From Rubrivivax sp. (GTDB taxonomy: Bacteria > Pseudomonadota > Gammaproteobacteria > Burkholderiales > Burkholderiaceae), in contig JAEUOZ010000023.1 in the NCBI GenBank assembly GCA_016790225.1, forward strand, positions 1 to 64,000: a stretch of 64,000 bases of DNA. The letters are read 5' to 3'. The notes under the pieces are model-generated. The model made no database searches and was not told where the DNA came from. It saw only the letters and a program-made list of their open reading frames with translations. A program made the translations under genes and the position numbers. Positions within the stretch are counted from its first letter, which is position 1; each line of letters begins with the position of its first letter. Positions 8,020 to 15,610 of the stretch are shown in pieces.

Positions 8020-8481
8020 CTACTGCGCGCGAGGGTCCACAGCATCAAGGACTTCGATCGTGCACTTCATCAGGTCCGCCACCTGCTCCAACTCCAGATC
8101 CTCCGGGCTGGTTGCGTCCAGATGATTTCGTATGCCGAAGAGCTTGCTCTTGAAGGACTCGCAAGAAGAGACATAAGTCATCTTCTGCTTGATCTTGCTC
8201 GAGTCAGGTCTCCAGAGGATGAAGAGAACGCGATCGGTCGGCCGTGTATTGACTCGGAAGATGACATAGCGGGGCTGGTCGGCGGGAAGAAGGCCGACCA
8301 GCTCCGAGAACCTGGCAAATCCAGATCTCTCGACGGCAATCTCGTCCTTTCCTTCCTTGTTGGGGCAGATCTTGCAGACGAGATAGCCCAACTCCTTGCG
8401 CTTCTCCAGCCGATCAAACTCATGAAGGCACTCCTCGGAGGGTGGCGTTGATGCTGACAGGTTTGGGCTGGTAGAACTCAT
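8020..8481 (-). CDS. ADF/cofilin-homology protein (bacterial)
   Basis: Protein of 153 residues that aligns end to end with eukaryotic ADF/cofilin. ECLHEFDRLEKRKELGYLV matches the first helix and strand. RYVIFRVNTR and TDRVLFILWRPDSSKIKQKM (to residue 101) match the central strands. MTYVSSCESFKSKLFGIRNH (101-120) matches the long actin-binding helix. Lys98 and Lys100 stand where cofilin has its actin-contacting lysine pair. The ADF signature is met except for Thr for an aliphatic residue and Val for a small one just after the Met. ATG 8481 is chosen over an ATG 42 bases upstream because AGGAGATGAGG precedes it. It is the only gene in the first 15 kb on the minus strand. No actin-like gene is in the window, so its partner is unknown. 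Domain call is strong; function is inference. Confidence 0.85.
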   Translation of the reverse strand: MSSTSPNLSASTPPSEECLHEFDRLEKRKELGYLVCKICPNKEGKDEIAVERSGFARFSELVGLLPADQPRYVIFRVNTRPTDRVLFILWRPDSSKIKQKMTYVSSCESFKSKLFGIRNHLDATSPEDLELEQVADLMKCTIEVLDAVDPRAQ

Positions 8482-8885
8482 ATCGACCTCATCTCCTGGT
8501 AAGGCAACTTGTTGATCTGTCAAGAACTCGCGGCCAACCCCTGCGTTGATCTTCCGCAGTCAAGCGACCAGAACTGTGGGTCAGATCACCCGGAGTCGCG
8601 AGCACTTCTCGACGTTCACCTGGCGCACTGAGGTGGCGTGAGCCCTTCACATCGCGCGCTCGCTGCGGAAACAAGGAGTGATGCGTCGCGATCGGCCGAA
8701 ACGATAGGGTCAACAACGAGGCCAGAGGGGCTGGCTTGCCTTTCGTAACGCTTGTTACGGCTGGCTGAGGCAGGTGCATTCGAGTCAAGCGACGGTCTCA
8801 CCAGGCCTCTTGACCTCGCAGGTCATTGCGCCGCCGGCCGCGGGACGCCAGACTGGCCACTTTCAACGTTCGATGACGATCGGCC
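8482..8885. other. Intergenic stretch between divergent genes
   Basis: About 400 bases between the cofilin-like gene (-) and the membrane-protein pseudogene (+). It should hold the promoter and ribosome-binding site of the cofilin-like gene at its left end. I see no further credible gene, no clear attC boxes and no strong hairpin. Confidence 0.4.
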
Positions 8886-9346
8886 ATGCGTTCGGACTCA
8901 CAGCCATCACGCTTCTGGATCAACTGGCTCCTGCTTGTCTCTGCAGGCGTCGTCGCCTTCGGGCTGGTGCTGGTGCTCGCGCCTTCTCTTGCGAGACAAG
9001 GCTTCTCGCTGCTGGTCTACGCATCGCCTGAGCGTATCGACGCCTTTGGTCAGGAGGCGGCTCGCTACATTGCCCTGGCCCACGCCGTGATCGACGGCGT
9101 GATGGTCGGTTGGGGGGTCGCACTGTTCCACGCGACCAGAAGCCTTCTTGCGCGTGGATCACTGACCGCGTTGAAACTCATCGCGCTGTCGGTGGGGCTT
9201 GGTTCATTCCGGACACAGCGTACTCATGGACGTCCGAGTACTGGCAGAACGCCGTCTTGAACACGGGCTTCCTCGTTCTGTTCGTCGCGCCGCTGTGGGC
9301 AACGCGAGGCAGTTTGCGTGCTGACGGCCAGACCGTCGCCGCTTGA
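8886..9346 (+). pseudogene. Membrane protein gene with one frameshift
   Basis: The first frame (from ATG 8886) encodes two hydrophobic segments (NWLLLVSAGVVAFGLVLVLA; AVIDGVMVGWGVALF) and runs to LKLIALSVG. From about 9185-9195 the sequence continues sensibly in another frame as AWFIPDTAYSWTSEYWQNAV and a last helix (NTGFLVLFVAPLW) to the stop at 9346. Joined, it would be a protein of about 153 residues with three to four membrane helices. The shift sits at or near a GTGGGG run and could be a real mutation or a sequencing error. Function unknown. Confidence 0.6.
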
Positions 9347-9558
9347 ACGGCCCTGCGGCTGAATGCCCGGCTCGCCGCCCTGGGCCCGCCAGAGCGCGAC
9401 CGGCATCGGCTGTACCATCGTTTGCGTCCGGGCCGCAGTGAGCTGCCTCCGCGTGCCCGCCGCCGAGGTTTGCCGCCGATGCTGATCGCCCACGTTGGCC
9501 ACCCACGTGGGTCCTCGCAGCGGCGTCGCCTTGCTTCTCCGCCCGAAAGGAACCGCAG

Positions 9559-9981
9559 ATGGTCGCAAGCAAGACCCAGACGACGGGAGCGAGTGTCGCC
9601 GAGTACATCGCCTCGCGGGCAAGCCCGGAGCAGGCCGCTGACTGCGAGGCGCTGATCGCGCTGTGCGAGCGGGTGACCCATCAGCCGCCGAAGATGTGGG
9701 GCCCCAGCATCGTCGGCTTCGGGACGTACAGCTACCGGTATGAGTCGGGCCACTCCGGTGAGGCGCCTCTGGCCGGCTTTGCCATCCGCGGCCGCGAGCT
9801 GGTCGTCTATCTCAGTTGCGAGGCAGCGGATCAGCGGGATCAGCTGGCCAGGCTGGGCAAGCACAAGATGGGAAAGTCGTGCCTGTACTTCAAGCGCCTG
9901 GCGGACCTGGACACCCAGGTGCTGGAAGCGCTTGTCGAGTCCTCCGTCGCAGAAGTCCGGCAACGCTGCGGCGGGCACTGA
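9559..9981 (+). CDS. DUF1801 (YdhG-like) protein
   Basis: Protein of 140 residues matching DUF1801: ASVAEYIASRASPEQAADC, then PPKMWGPSIVGFGTYSYRYE, GFAIRGRELVVYL, and the C-terminal KHKMGKSCLYFKRLADLD block. Length is normal for the family. The biochemical role of DUF1801 is not established. The 212 bases before it (9347-9558) hold no recognisable gene. Confidence 0.85.
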   Translation: MVASKTQTTGASVAEYIASRASPEQAADCEALIALCERVTHQPPKMWGPSIVGFGTYSYRYESGHSGEAPLAGFAIRGRELVVYLSCEAADQRDQLARLGKHKMGKSCLYFKRLADLDTQVLEALVESSVAEVRQRCGGH

Positions 9982-10028
9982 TCGGGCGGCGCAACACGAA
10001 CGATCGTCCCCACGCACTCAGGCCTGCG

Positions 10029-10469
10029 ATGCACCCGGTTTCCAGCGCGCGAAGACAAGCCCTGTTCGCCCTGGTGGCCTCGCCCTGTTGGGCCTGGCCA
10101 GGTCTCGGCGCCGCGCAGGCAAGGCATCCTGAGGCACGCTGGTTTGTCGAGGCGGAGTCGATGAGGCGGCTTGCGGTTTCGTGGGGGGACCAAAGCTATG
10201 GCGCCGTGCTGGTGCTGGACAACACGCTGGTCGGCCAAGGGCCGAGCCGCGTCGTCAAGGACCGAGACCCGAACGCGCATGCGGAGCGTGTGGCCATCCT
10301 GGATGCCCAGCGCAGACTGGGCCGGCAAGACCTTGGCGGTGCCATCCTGTACTCCACCTCGAGGCCATGCGCTCTGTGCGAGCAGGCCGCAGCGCGCGCT
10401 GGCGTCGCGCGCATGTTCTTCGGCAGCACGCTGCAAGACGCCGGCCAGCCCGCGCTTGCGCAGCGGTGA
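10029..10469 (+). CDS. Cytidine/deoxycytidylate deaminase-family protein, possibly exported
   Basis: Protein of 146 residues with the zinc-deaminase signature: NAHAERVAIL (His and catalytic Glu of HAE) and SRPCALCEQAAARAG (PCxxC). SYGAVLVLDN and RMFFGSTLQDAG are the flanking strand and tail of the tRNA-adenosine/nucleoside-deaminase family. The N-terminus (SARRQALFALVASPCWAWPGLGAAQA in two parts) looks like a signal peptide starting with a twin arginine, unusual for this family. ATG 10029 is taken so as to include it. Substrate unknown. Confidence 0.77.
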   Translation: MHPVSSARRQALFALVASPCWAWPGLGAAQARHPEARWFVEAESMRRLAVSWGDQSYGAVLVLDNTLVGQGPSRVVKDRDPNAHAERVAILDAQRRLGRQDLGGAILYSTSRPCALCEQAAARAGVARMFFGSTLQDAGQPALAQR

Positions 10470-10580
10470 TCCCTGATGCTGCGTTCAAGCTGACTGGCCA
10501 CGGTAGGCCTTGTTCGCTCGGCCCGAGGTCTTCCGAGCATTCGCTCAGTCCTGGCTTGCTCGATGAGTCGATCGTCAGGC
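10470..10580 (+). repeat. attC-like element M (degenerate)
   Basis: Contains GCGTTCAAGCTGACTGGCCA, resembling the left arms of elements D, E and N (CAAGCTGACC-type core), an internal GCTCGG/CCGAGC inverted repeat, and ends with GTCAGGC (10574-10580), the same right box as element D. The left RYYYAAC box is not recognisable. It lies directly after the deaminase gene. The 109 bases from 10581 to the next start show nothing else. Confidence 0.4.
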
Positions 10581-10689
10581 CGGGCAACTCGGGACGGATG
10601 TCGACAGTTTCTCCAACATCCTGCGGGGCCCCTCGTGGCCGCATCATTGCCCTCACACCGCTGGCGGATTTGTACCGGATACTGCAGAG

Positions 10690-11683
10690 ATGGCGCTCGA
10701 ATCCTGGTCGGCCAAGTTGACGTGGATGGTCTGCGGGTTGCTTCTGTGCGCCTGCGGGGGCGGCGACAGTACGGCCGCGTCATCAGGCGCGGCTGCAGCG
10801 GCCGACCCAAGCCCCCAGGAGCTGCAGTGTCAGAGTGCGGGCTGGAGGCGTGAGGTCGTCGCCGCGGCCGGGCTGCAGCGTCTGGTGCTCTGGAAGGCCC
10901 CCGCAGCGTGGACTCGAGGTGCGCTGATCGTGATGCATGGAGGCGGTGGTTCGCACACCAACTTCTGTGTTGCCAACGTTGCGTCGATTGCGGCGCAAGT
11001 CCGCTTCACGGAACTGGCGCTGGCACAGGGTTTCGCGGTCTTCCTGCTGGACTCTTCGGACCAGGTCAGCGACAACGAAGGACGCGTATGCGGCAAGGTC
11101 TGGGACGACGAAGTCAGGGCCCGCGCGAACATCGATCTGCCCTTTGTCGATGAAGTCCTGCAGCGCGTCATTCCGGCAAAGCGTCCTTCGGGCAGCCGAA
11201 GCGAGGGTCTTTGTGACAGGCCATTCATCCGGCGGATACATGACGGTGCGGGTGGCCAGCCGCTTTCCCGAACTCGTCACAGCCTTTGCTCCGGTATCGA
11301 GCGGAGATCCCTACGGCTGGTTCAGGGACTGCACACGGCGGCCCGGAGATCGCGCCAATGTCGCCGGAGCAGGCTTCGACAATGAAACCAGACGCCAGAT
11401 CATTGAACCAGGCGCCTGTGAAGCCAGCAGCTATCCCAATGAGAAGGCCTGGGACGGCGCCGGGAGCGCGACGAAGCCAGCATTCCGCCAGTTTCACCAC
11501 GCGCAAGATGGGATCAATGATCGCTCCTGCGCTGCCAAGGTGCGAGCTCAGTTGCTGGCCCGTGGGTACCCGGAAGTGGCGCCGTTCATGCTGGACGGGG
11601 GCTTGCGCAGCATCGAGGCTCACTCGTGGCTTGATGAATACAGCGCACCCTTGCTCGACTTCTTCACGTCACGTTTGCGCTGA
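10690..11683 (+). pseudogene. PHB-depolymerase/esterase-type lipoprotein gene with one frameshift
   Basis: The first frame encodes a lipoprotein signal (MVCGLLLCACGGG, lipobox LCAC), then the alpha/beta-hydrolase start GALIVMHGGGGSHTN with the oxyanion-hole glycines, and LPFVDEVLQRVI. Near 11170-11195 the coding frame shifts by one and continues as RVFVTGHSSGGYMTVRVASR, with the nucleophile Ser in GHSSG, through CxAKVRAQL and the His-containing IEAHSWLDEY to the stop at 11683. A repaired product would be about 330 residues and secreted. The shift may be a real inactivation or a sequencing error. Confidence 0.68.
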
Positions 11684-11710
11684 CGCGATGCCTCGCAGGG
11701 ACGCCGCACC

Positions 11711-12316
11711 ATGCACCCTCCCGATCCTGAAGTCACCCTGCGCCTCATGACCGAGGCGGATCTGGAGATGCTTCACGGCTGGCTCCATCGGCCGCACATC
11801 GTCCAGTGGTGGGGTGGAGAAGGCGCACGACCGAGCCTGCAGGAGGTGCGGCGTCACTATCTGCCGCGGGTCCAAGCACAAGAGCCTGTGACGCCGTACA
11901 TCGCCATGCGAGGTCCGGAGCCCATCGGCTATGCGCAGTCGTACGTCGCGCTCGGCAGTGGTGAAGGCTGGTGGGAAAACGAGACCGACCCCGGCGTTCG
12001 AGGTATCGACCAGTTTCTTGCCAACCCGACGGACTTGAACAAGGGCTCTGGCACTGCGCTGGTACGGCGGCTGGTCCGGCAGCTGTTCGACGATCCCGCC
12101 GTCACCCGTATTCAGACGGACCCGTCGCCGCAGAACCATCGCGCGATTCGCTGCTACGAGAAGGCAGGCTTTGTGCAGCAGGGGCGCATCACGACGCCGG
12201 ATGGGCCGGCCATTTTCATGGTGATCACCCGGCAAGCGGTCGAAGCCGCACGCGCGGCCTCCAGACCACTTGCCCCGGGGTCAACGCCTGTGCCATTCAA
12301 TCCGTGGCGTGCGTAG
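11711..12316 (+). CDS. aac(6'): Aminoglycoside 6'-N-acetyltransferase, AAC(6')-Ib-like
   Basis: Protein of 201 residues that follows AAC(6')-Ib nearly throughout. VTLRLMTEADLEML, HIVQWWGGEGARP and VTPYIAMRGPEPIGYAQSY are present, as are YVALGSGEGWWENETDPGVR, GIDQFLAN and IQTDPSPQNHRAIRCYEKAG, then TTPDGPAIFMV. The GNAT acetyl-CoA loop is altered but recognisable (LNKGSGTALVRRLV). The family acetylates the 6'-amino group of tobramycin, kanamycin and amikacin, so resistance is plausible but unproven. The C-terminal tail of about 25 residues is longer than in the clinical enzymes. The gene fits an ancestral chromosomal cassette rather than a recent clinical import, because codon use matches its neighbours and the protein clearly diverges. 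Confidence 0.85.
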   Translation: MHPPDPEVTLRLMTEADLEMLHGWLHRPHIVQWWGGEGARPSLQEVRRHYLPRVQAQEPVTPYIAMRGPEPIGYAQSYVALGSGEGWWENETDPGVRGIDQFLANPTDLNKGSGTALVRRLVRQLFDDPAVTRIQTDPSPQNHRAIRCYEKAGFVQQGRITTPDGPAIFMVITRQAVEAARAASRPLAPGSTPVPFNPWRA

Positions 12317-12503
12317 CGCTCGCAACAGGTCCATGAACCTCAGCCCCTGATCCGCTCAGCTGCCGCCGCAGGCACTTCAAGCCGCGCCTGCGGGATATGG
12401 TGCATCATCTCGAACGCGGCTTGCAGCGCCCGCCTCTGTGGGAGGCGCAGGCAGACCGTTGGACATCACTTCACAAGCACCGGCTCACCGTGCCGCCCCT
12501 GCC

Positions 12504-12980
12504 ATGAACACGCGCAAGGCTCTGTTGCTCTTTGCCTCTCATGCTGCTGTTGCCTTCGCAGGCTTTGCAGGGGGCATCTACGCACTGCCCATCCTCATCG
12601 CTCCGGATGCTCCCACCGCGGAACAAGTCCAGGCAGCCACTGCCCAGGCCTTGTTCAAGGCCGAGTTTCGACGAGACCTGAAGGACAGCGATGCGCTGCA
12701 CTGGGGGCAGGGTGCCGTCACCATTACCCCGACGACAGTCTCGCTGCTGGGCAAGCTGTCTCCAGGGCCCGACTACAAGCTCTATCTCTCCCCGGAGTTC
12801 GTCGAGACCGAAGCGGACTTCAAGCGCCTGAAGGCCAGCATGGTTCGCGTGGGTGACGTGAAGACCTTCGAGAACTTCGTCGTGCAGCTGCCCCATGGTG
12901 TCGATCCGGCAAGGTACTCGGCAGTGGTGGTCTGGTGCGAGTCCTTCAGTGAGTTCATCACGGCAGCCAAGTACCGGTAG
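12504..12980 (+). CDS. DM13-domain exported protein
   Basis: Protein of 158 residues. N-terminal helix KALLLFASHAAVAFAGFAGGIYALPIL is a signal peptide or membrane anchor. The rest is a DM13 domain: SDALHWGQGAVTITPTTVSL, GPDYKLYLSPEFV, VGDVKTFENFVVQLPHGVDP and YSAVVVWCESFSEFITAAKY. The conserved Cys in VVWCESF is present; DM13 domains are suggested to have a redox or electron-transfer role. Upstream, at about 12377-12415, CAAGCCGCG is opposed by CGCGGCTTG, possibly a decayed attC arm. ATG 12504 is taken. Confidence 0.8.
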   Translation: MNTRKALLLFASHAAVAFAGFAGGIYALPILIAPDAPTAEQVQAATAQALFKAEFRRDLKDSDALHWGQGAVTITPTTVSLLGKLSPGPDYKLYLSPEFVETEADFKRLKASMVRVGDVKTFENFVVQLPHGVDPARYSAVVVWCESFSEFITAAKYR

Positions 12981-12988
12981 TGCGCTGT

Positions 12989-13091
12989 GCCGCCTGAACT
13001 CGCGATCAAGCTGACCGGCTGCAGCGCGAGCCTGCGCGGCCTGCTGCTGTGCGGGCAGGTCCGGGCCTGAAGTTCCTTTCGTTCATCGGGC
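12989..13091 (+). repeat. attC-like element N (degenerate)
   Basis: GCCTGAACTCGCGATCAAGC at the left is opposed by GGTCC..GGCCTGAAGTTC and GTTCATCGGGC at the right in an imperfect inverted repeat. The CAAGCTGACC core is shared with elements D, E and M. Neither terminal box matches the attC consensus exactly. It lies between the DM13 gene and the next membrane-protein gene. Confidence 0.38.
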
Positions 13092-13130
13092 TTCAGCATT
13101 CGCTACCTCCTCGCCCTCGCCGCGCTCCTG

Positions 13131-13643
13131 ATGACACTGGCCGCCGTGGGCTGGTCCATCGGCTGGGCGCTCCAGAACGTGACTGGGCTCTCGGTCGCCC
13201 TGGTCCTGCTCTCGCCGCTCATCGGCTTCGCCCTGGCCCCGCTGCTGGGCTCGCTGCTGGGCCACTCGGTCGACGCCATGAAGGCCGCCGCGATCCGGGA
13301 CATCGATGGACAGCATTACGAGTACAAGGGTCGCCCGCTCGTCGTCGTCGAGGATCTGCAGGGAGACCGCTGGATCCAGATCAAGGGCCTGAGAAGCATC
13401 CTTCGCGCGCTGCCCAGAGATGAAGTTCTGTTGCGAATCGCTGCCGAGGATGTCGCCCGGGGTGAAGGCAGTCGGGCGCTGCTGTTTCGCGCGCAAGGGC
13501 TGAATGCCTACCTGCAGCGCAACCAGGACGACAACGCGGTCCGGTTCAGAAACTGGCTGCAGCGGGAAGTGATCTTTCCTGCGGAGAAAGCCAAGCGCCG
13601 CAACGCCGCAGTGGCGCCGATGCCGCCCGCGCCCGGGCCTTGA
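13131..13643 (+). CDS. Membrane protein with two N-terminal helices, unknown function
   Basis: Protein of 170 residues. Two hydrophobic helices at the start (MTLAAVGWSIGWAL; SVALVLLSPLIGFALAPLLG) are followed by a soluble part with DGQHYEYKGRPLVVVEDLQG and a helical, basic C-terminus ending in a Pro/Ala-rich tail. The hydrophobic frame extends upstream to about 13092 without an ATG, so the true start may be earlier at a non-ATG codon. No family recognised. Confidence 0.55.
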   Translation: MTLAAVGWSIGWALQNVTGLSVALVLLSPLIGFALAPLLGSLLGHSVDAMKAAAIRDIDGQHYEYKGRPLVVVEDLQGDRWIQIKGLRSILRALPRDEVLLRIAAEDVARGEGSRALLFRAQGLNAYLQRNQDDNAVRFRNWLQREVIFPAEKAKRRNAAVAPMPPAPGP

Positions 13644-13759
13644 GCGCGGCTCCACGCTGCGGCCGCGCCTGCAGTAATATCGTTGAGACATGGTTTCTGG
13701 CCCGGCCTCGGTGGCGCCGGACCGGGCTTGTGCAGTCTGCCTGCATCAAGGAGAACACG

Positions 13760-14131
13760 ATGGAGCTGGGTGCCTTCTCGATCAGCCTTGCCGTCAAGGA
13801 CATTCAGGCTTCGCGTGCCTTCTACGAGACGCTGGGCTTCAGCGTCTTCGGCGGCCGGCAGGAAGACAAGTGGCTCATCATGAAGAGCGGCACCACGCTG
13901 ATCGGGCTGTTCCAGGGCATGTTCGACAAGAACATGCTGACCTTCAATCCCGGCTGGGACGCCGATGCCAAGCCCACGCCTGAATTCACCGATGTGCGCG
14001 GCATCCAGCTGCATCTGAAGGCCCAGGGGCTCAAGCTCGATCAGGAAGCCGATCCGTCAAGCACGGGCCCTGCCTTCATCACCGTGACCGATCCCGACGG
14101 CAATCCCATCCTCATCGACCAGCACCGTTGA
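13760..14131 (+). CDS. VOC-family protein (glyoxalase-like)
   Basis: Protein of 123 residues: FSISLAVKDIQASRAFYETL, GFSVFGGRQEDKWLIMKSG, then FITVTDPDGNPILIDQH, the standard VOC start and end. Length is that of a single-domain dimeric member. The start ATG has AAGGAG (13749-13754) five bases upstream. Substrate unknown. Confidence 0.87.
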   Translation: MELGAFSISLAVKDIQASRAFYETLGFSVFGGRQEDKWLIMKSGTTLIGLFQGMFDKNMLTFNPGWDADAKPTPEFTDVRGIQLHLKAQGLKLDQEADPSSTGPAFITVTDPDGNPILIDQHR

Positions 14132-14159
14132 GTCCGCCGAAGGCCCCAGAGCGCACAGC

Positions 14160-14195
14160 GCCGTCAGTGACGTCAGTGCCGTCAGTGCCGTCAGT
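14160..14195 (+). repeat. Four tandem copies of a 9-bp unit
   Basis: GCCGTCAGT, GACGTCAGT, GCCGTCAGT, GCCGTCAGT in direct tandem. It lies in the spacer between the VOC gene and the next acetyltransferase; a simple slippage repeat with no sign of coding. Confidence 0.85.
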
Positions 14196-14284
14196 CCCGC
14201 CAGAGCCACCACGGCCCTCGGGCCCGGCCTGACGGTCCGGCAGCCTGCGCGATCCGGATTCCGTGGCCTGCGTCCGTTGACTGC

Positions 14285-14878
14285 GTGCGTGCCGCAGTGA
14301 CCGTGCTTCAAACCCCCCGGCTCCTCCTCGAGCCCTTCTGCGACCGCCATCTCGACGGGCTGCAGGAGATGAACTCGCATGCTGAGGTCTTTCGATACCT
14401 GAGCGGAGAGCCGGAGACGCGGGCGCAGACCGCTGCAGCGATTGCCCGTGTGCAGCGCTGCTGGGCGGCGTGGGGAACCAGCTGGTGGGCCTTCATCGAG
14501 CCGCAGAGTGCGCGTGTGGCCGGCGCGGGTTGCATCCAGTACCTGCGGCGCGAACCGGCGATGCCGCAGGATCTGGACAGCCTGCGGGCCAACCCGCTGG
14601 AAGTGGGCTGGCGCCTGCACCCGGATTTCTGGGGCCAGGGCCTGGCCACGGAAGCGGCTGGCTGCATGCTCAGCTTCGCCTTCGAGCGCTTTGCCGTCCC
14701 GCAGATCCTGGCCGTGCGTCACCCGGCCAACACCGCGTCGGCCCGTGTCATGGAACGGTTGCAGATGCGCTATCGTGGCCTGGAGTCCTGGTACGGCAAT
14801 ACCGTCGCCACCCATGAGCTCTCGAGAGCCGACTGGTGCCGTGCTCAGGCTGGGGCCGCTGAAGGCCCGGCGCGCTGA
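14285..14878 (+). CDS. RimJ/RimL-type GNAT N-acetyltransferase
   Basis: Protein of 197 residues: VLQTPRLLLEPFCDRHLDGL start, EVGWRLHPDFWGQGLATEAA (motif A, acetyl-CoA binding), VRHPANTASARVMERLQMRY (motif B). The start is GTG at 14285; no ATG fits upstream of the conserved N-terminus. Acceptor unknown. It is the third acetyltransferase gene of this region, counting the AAC(6') homologue. Confidence 0.85.
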   Translation: MRAAVTVLQTPRLLLEPFCDRHLDGLQEMNSHAEVFRYLSGEPETRAQTAAAIARVQRCWAAWGTSWWAFIEPQSARVAGAGCIQYLRREPAMPQDLDSLRANPLEVGWRLHPDFWGQGLATEAAGCMLSFAFERFAVPQILAVRHPANTASARVMERLQMRYRGLESWYGNTVATHELSRADWCRAQAGAAEGPAR

Positions 14879-14978
14879 GCGTGCGGGTCACTGCGTCCAT
14901 TGCATGCCGAGGTGGGCGCCGCGGCGGCGTCCAACGCGGCAGCTGACGGCGCAACTCAGGAGCGGCTAAAGGCCTTCC

Positions 14979-15473
14979 ATGGATCTTGAACTGCGCAAGG
15001 CCCGCGCGGCCGACTTTCCGGCACTGCAGCAACTGCTGGAGCTGTACCAGTACGAGCTGTGCGACATCTGGCAGCAGGATACGGACGCCGAGGCGCGCTA
15101 CGGATACGCGCTGGAACGCCACCGGCTTGATCAGCGATTCCATGCCTATGTCGCCCTCGTCGGTGCGCAGTACGCCGGCTTTGCGCTGGTGGCGCCTGCT
15201 GCCGTCACCCGCCAGACGGGCCACTGGATGGAGCAGTTCTTCATTCACAGGCGCTATCGGCGCATCGGTGCCGGCCGCGCACTGGCTGCCTTCGTGCTGC
15301 GCAGCCATCCGGGGCCCTGGGAGGTGGGCCAGATGCCCGACAACCTGCCGGCGCAGGCCTTCTGGCGCAGCGTCATCCCGACTGTGGCGGAGTCGCCCTT
15401 CCTGGAGCTGCAGGTCACGCAGGGATGGTGGCAAGGGGTGGTGCAGCAGTTCCCGGTGGCCGCTGCAGGCTGA
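14979..15473 (+). CDS. GNAT-family N-acetyltransferase
   Basis: Protein of 164 residues: LELRKARAADFPALQQLLEL start, QFFIHRRYRRIGAGRALAAF as the R-x-x-G-x-G acetyl-CoA loop, then WEVGQMPDNLPAQAFWRSVI. A subgroup of single-domain GNATs often annotated as YdfB/YitI-like hypothetical acetyltransferases. It ends the run of small cassette-like genes; the next gene is a lipoprotein with a normal chromosomal setting. Confidence 0.82.
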   Translation: MDLELRKARAADFPALQQLLELYQYELCDIWQQDTDAEARYGYALERHRLDQRFHAYVALVGAQYAGFALVAPAAVTRQTGHWMEQFFIHRRYRRIGAGRALAAFVLRSHPGPWEVGQMPDNLPAQAFWRSVIPTVAESPFLELQVTQGWWQGVVQQFPVAAAG

Positions 15474-15610
15474 CCACGGTATCGGCAAGAACGGCCGGGC
15501 CATCGGGTAGACCATCAACTCAAGCGTTTAGCATCACCCGGTCACGCGCGCTGCCGCAACGGGGGCATCTTCGATTACGCTATGTGCCCCCTAAACAAGA
15601 GGAGCGCCAC

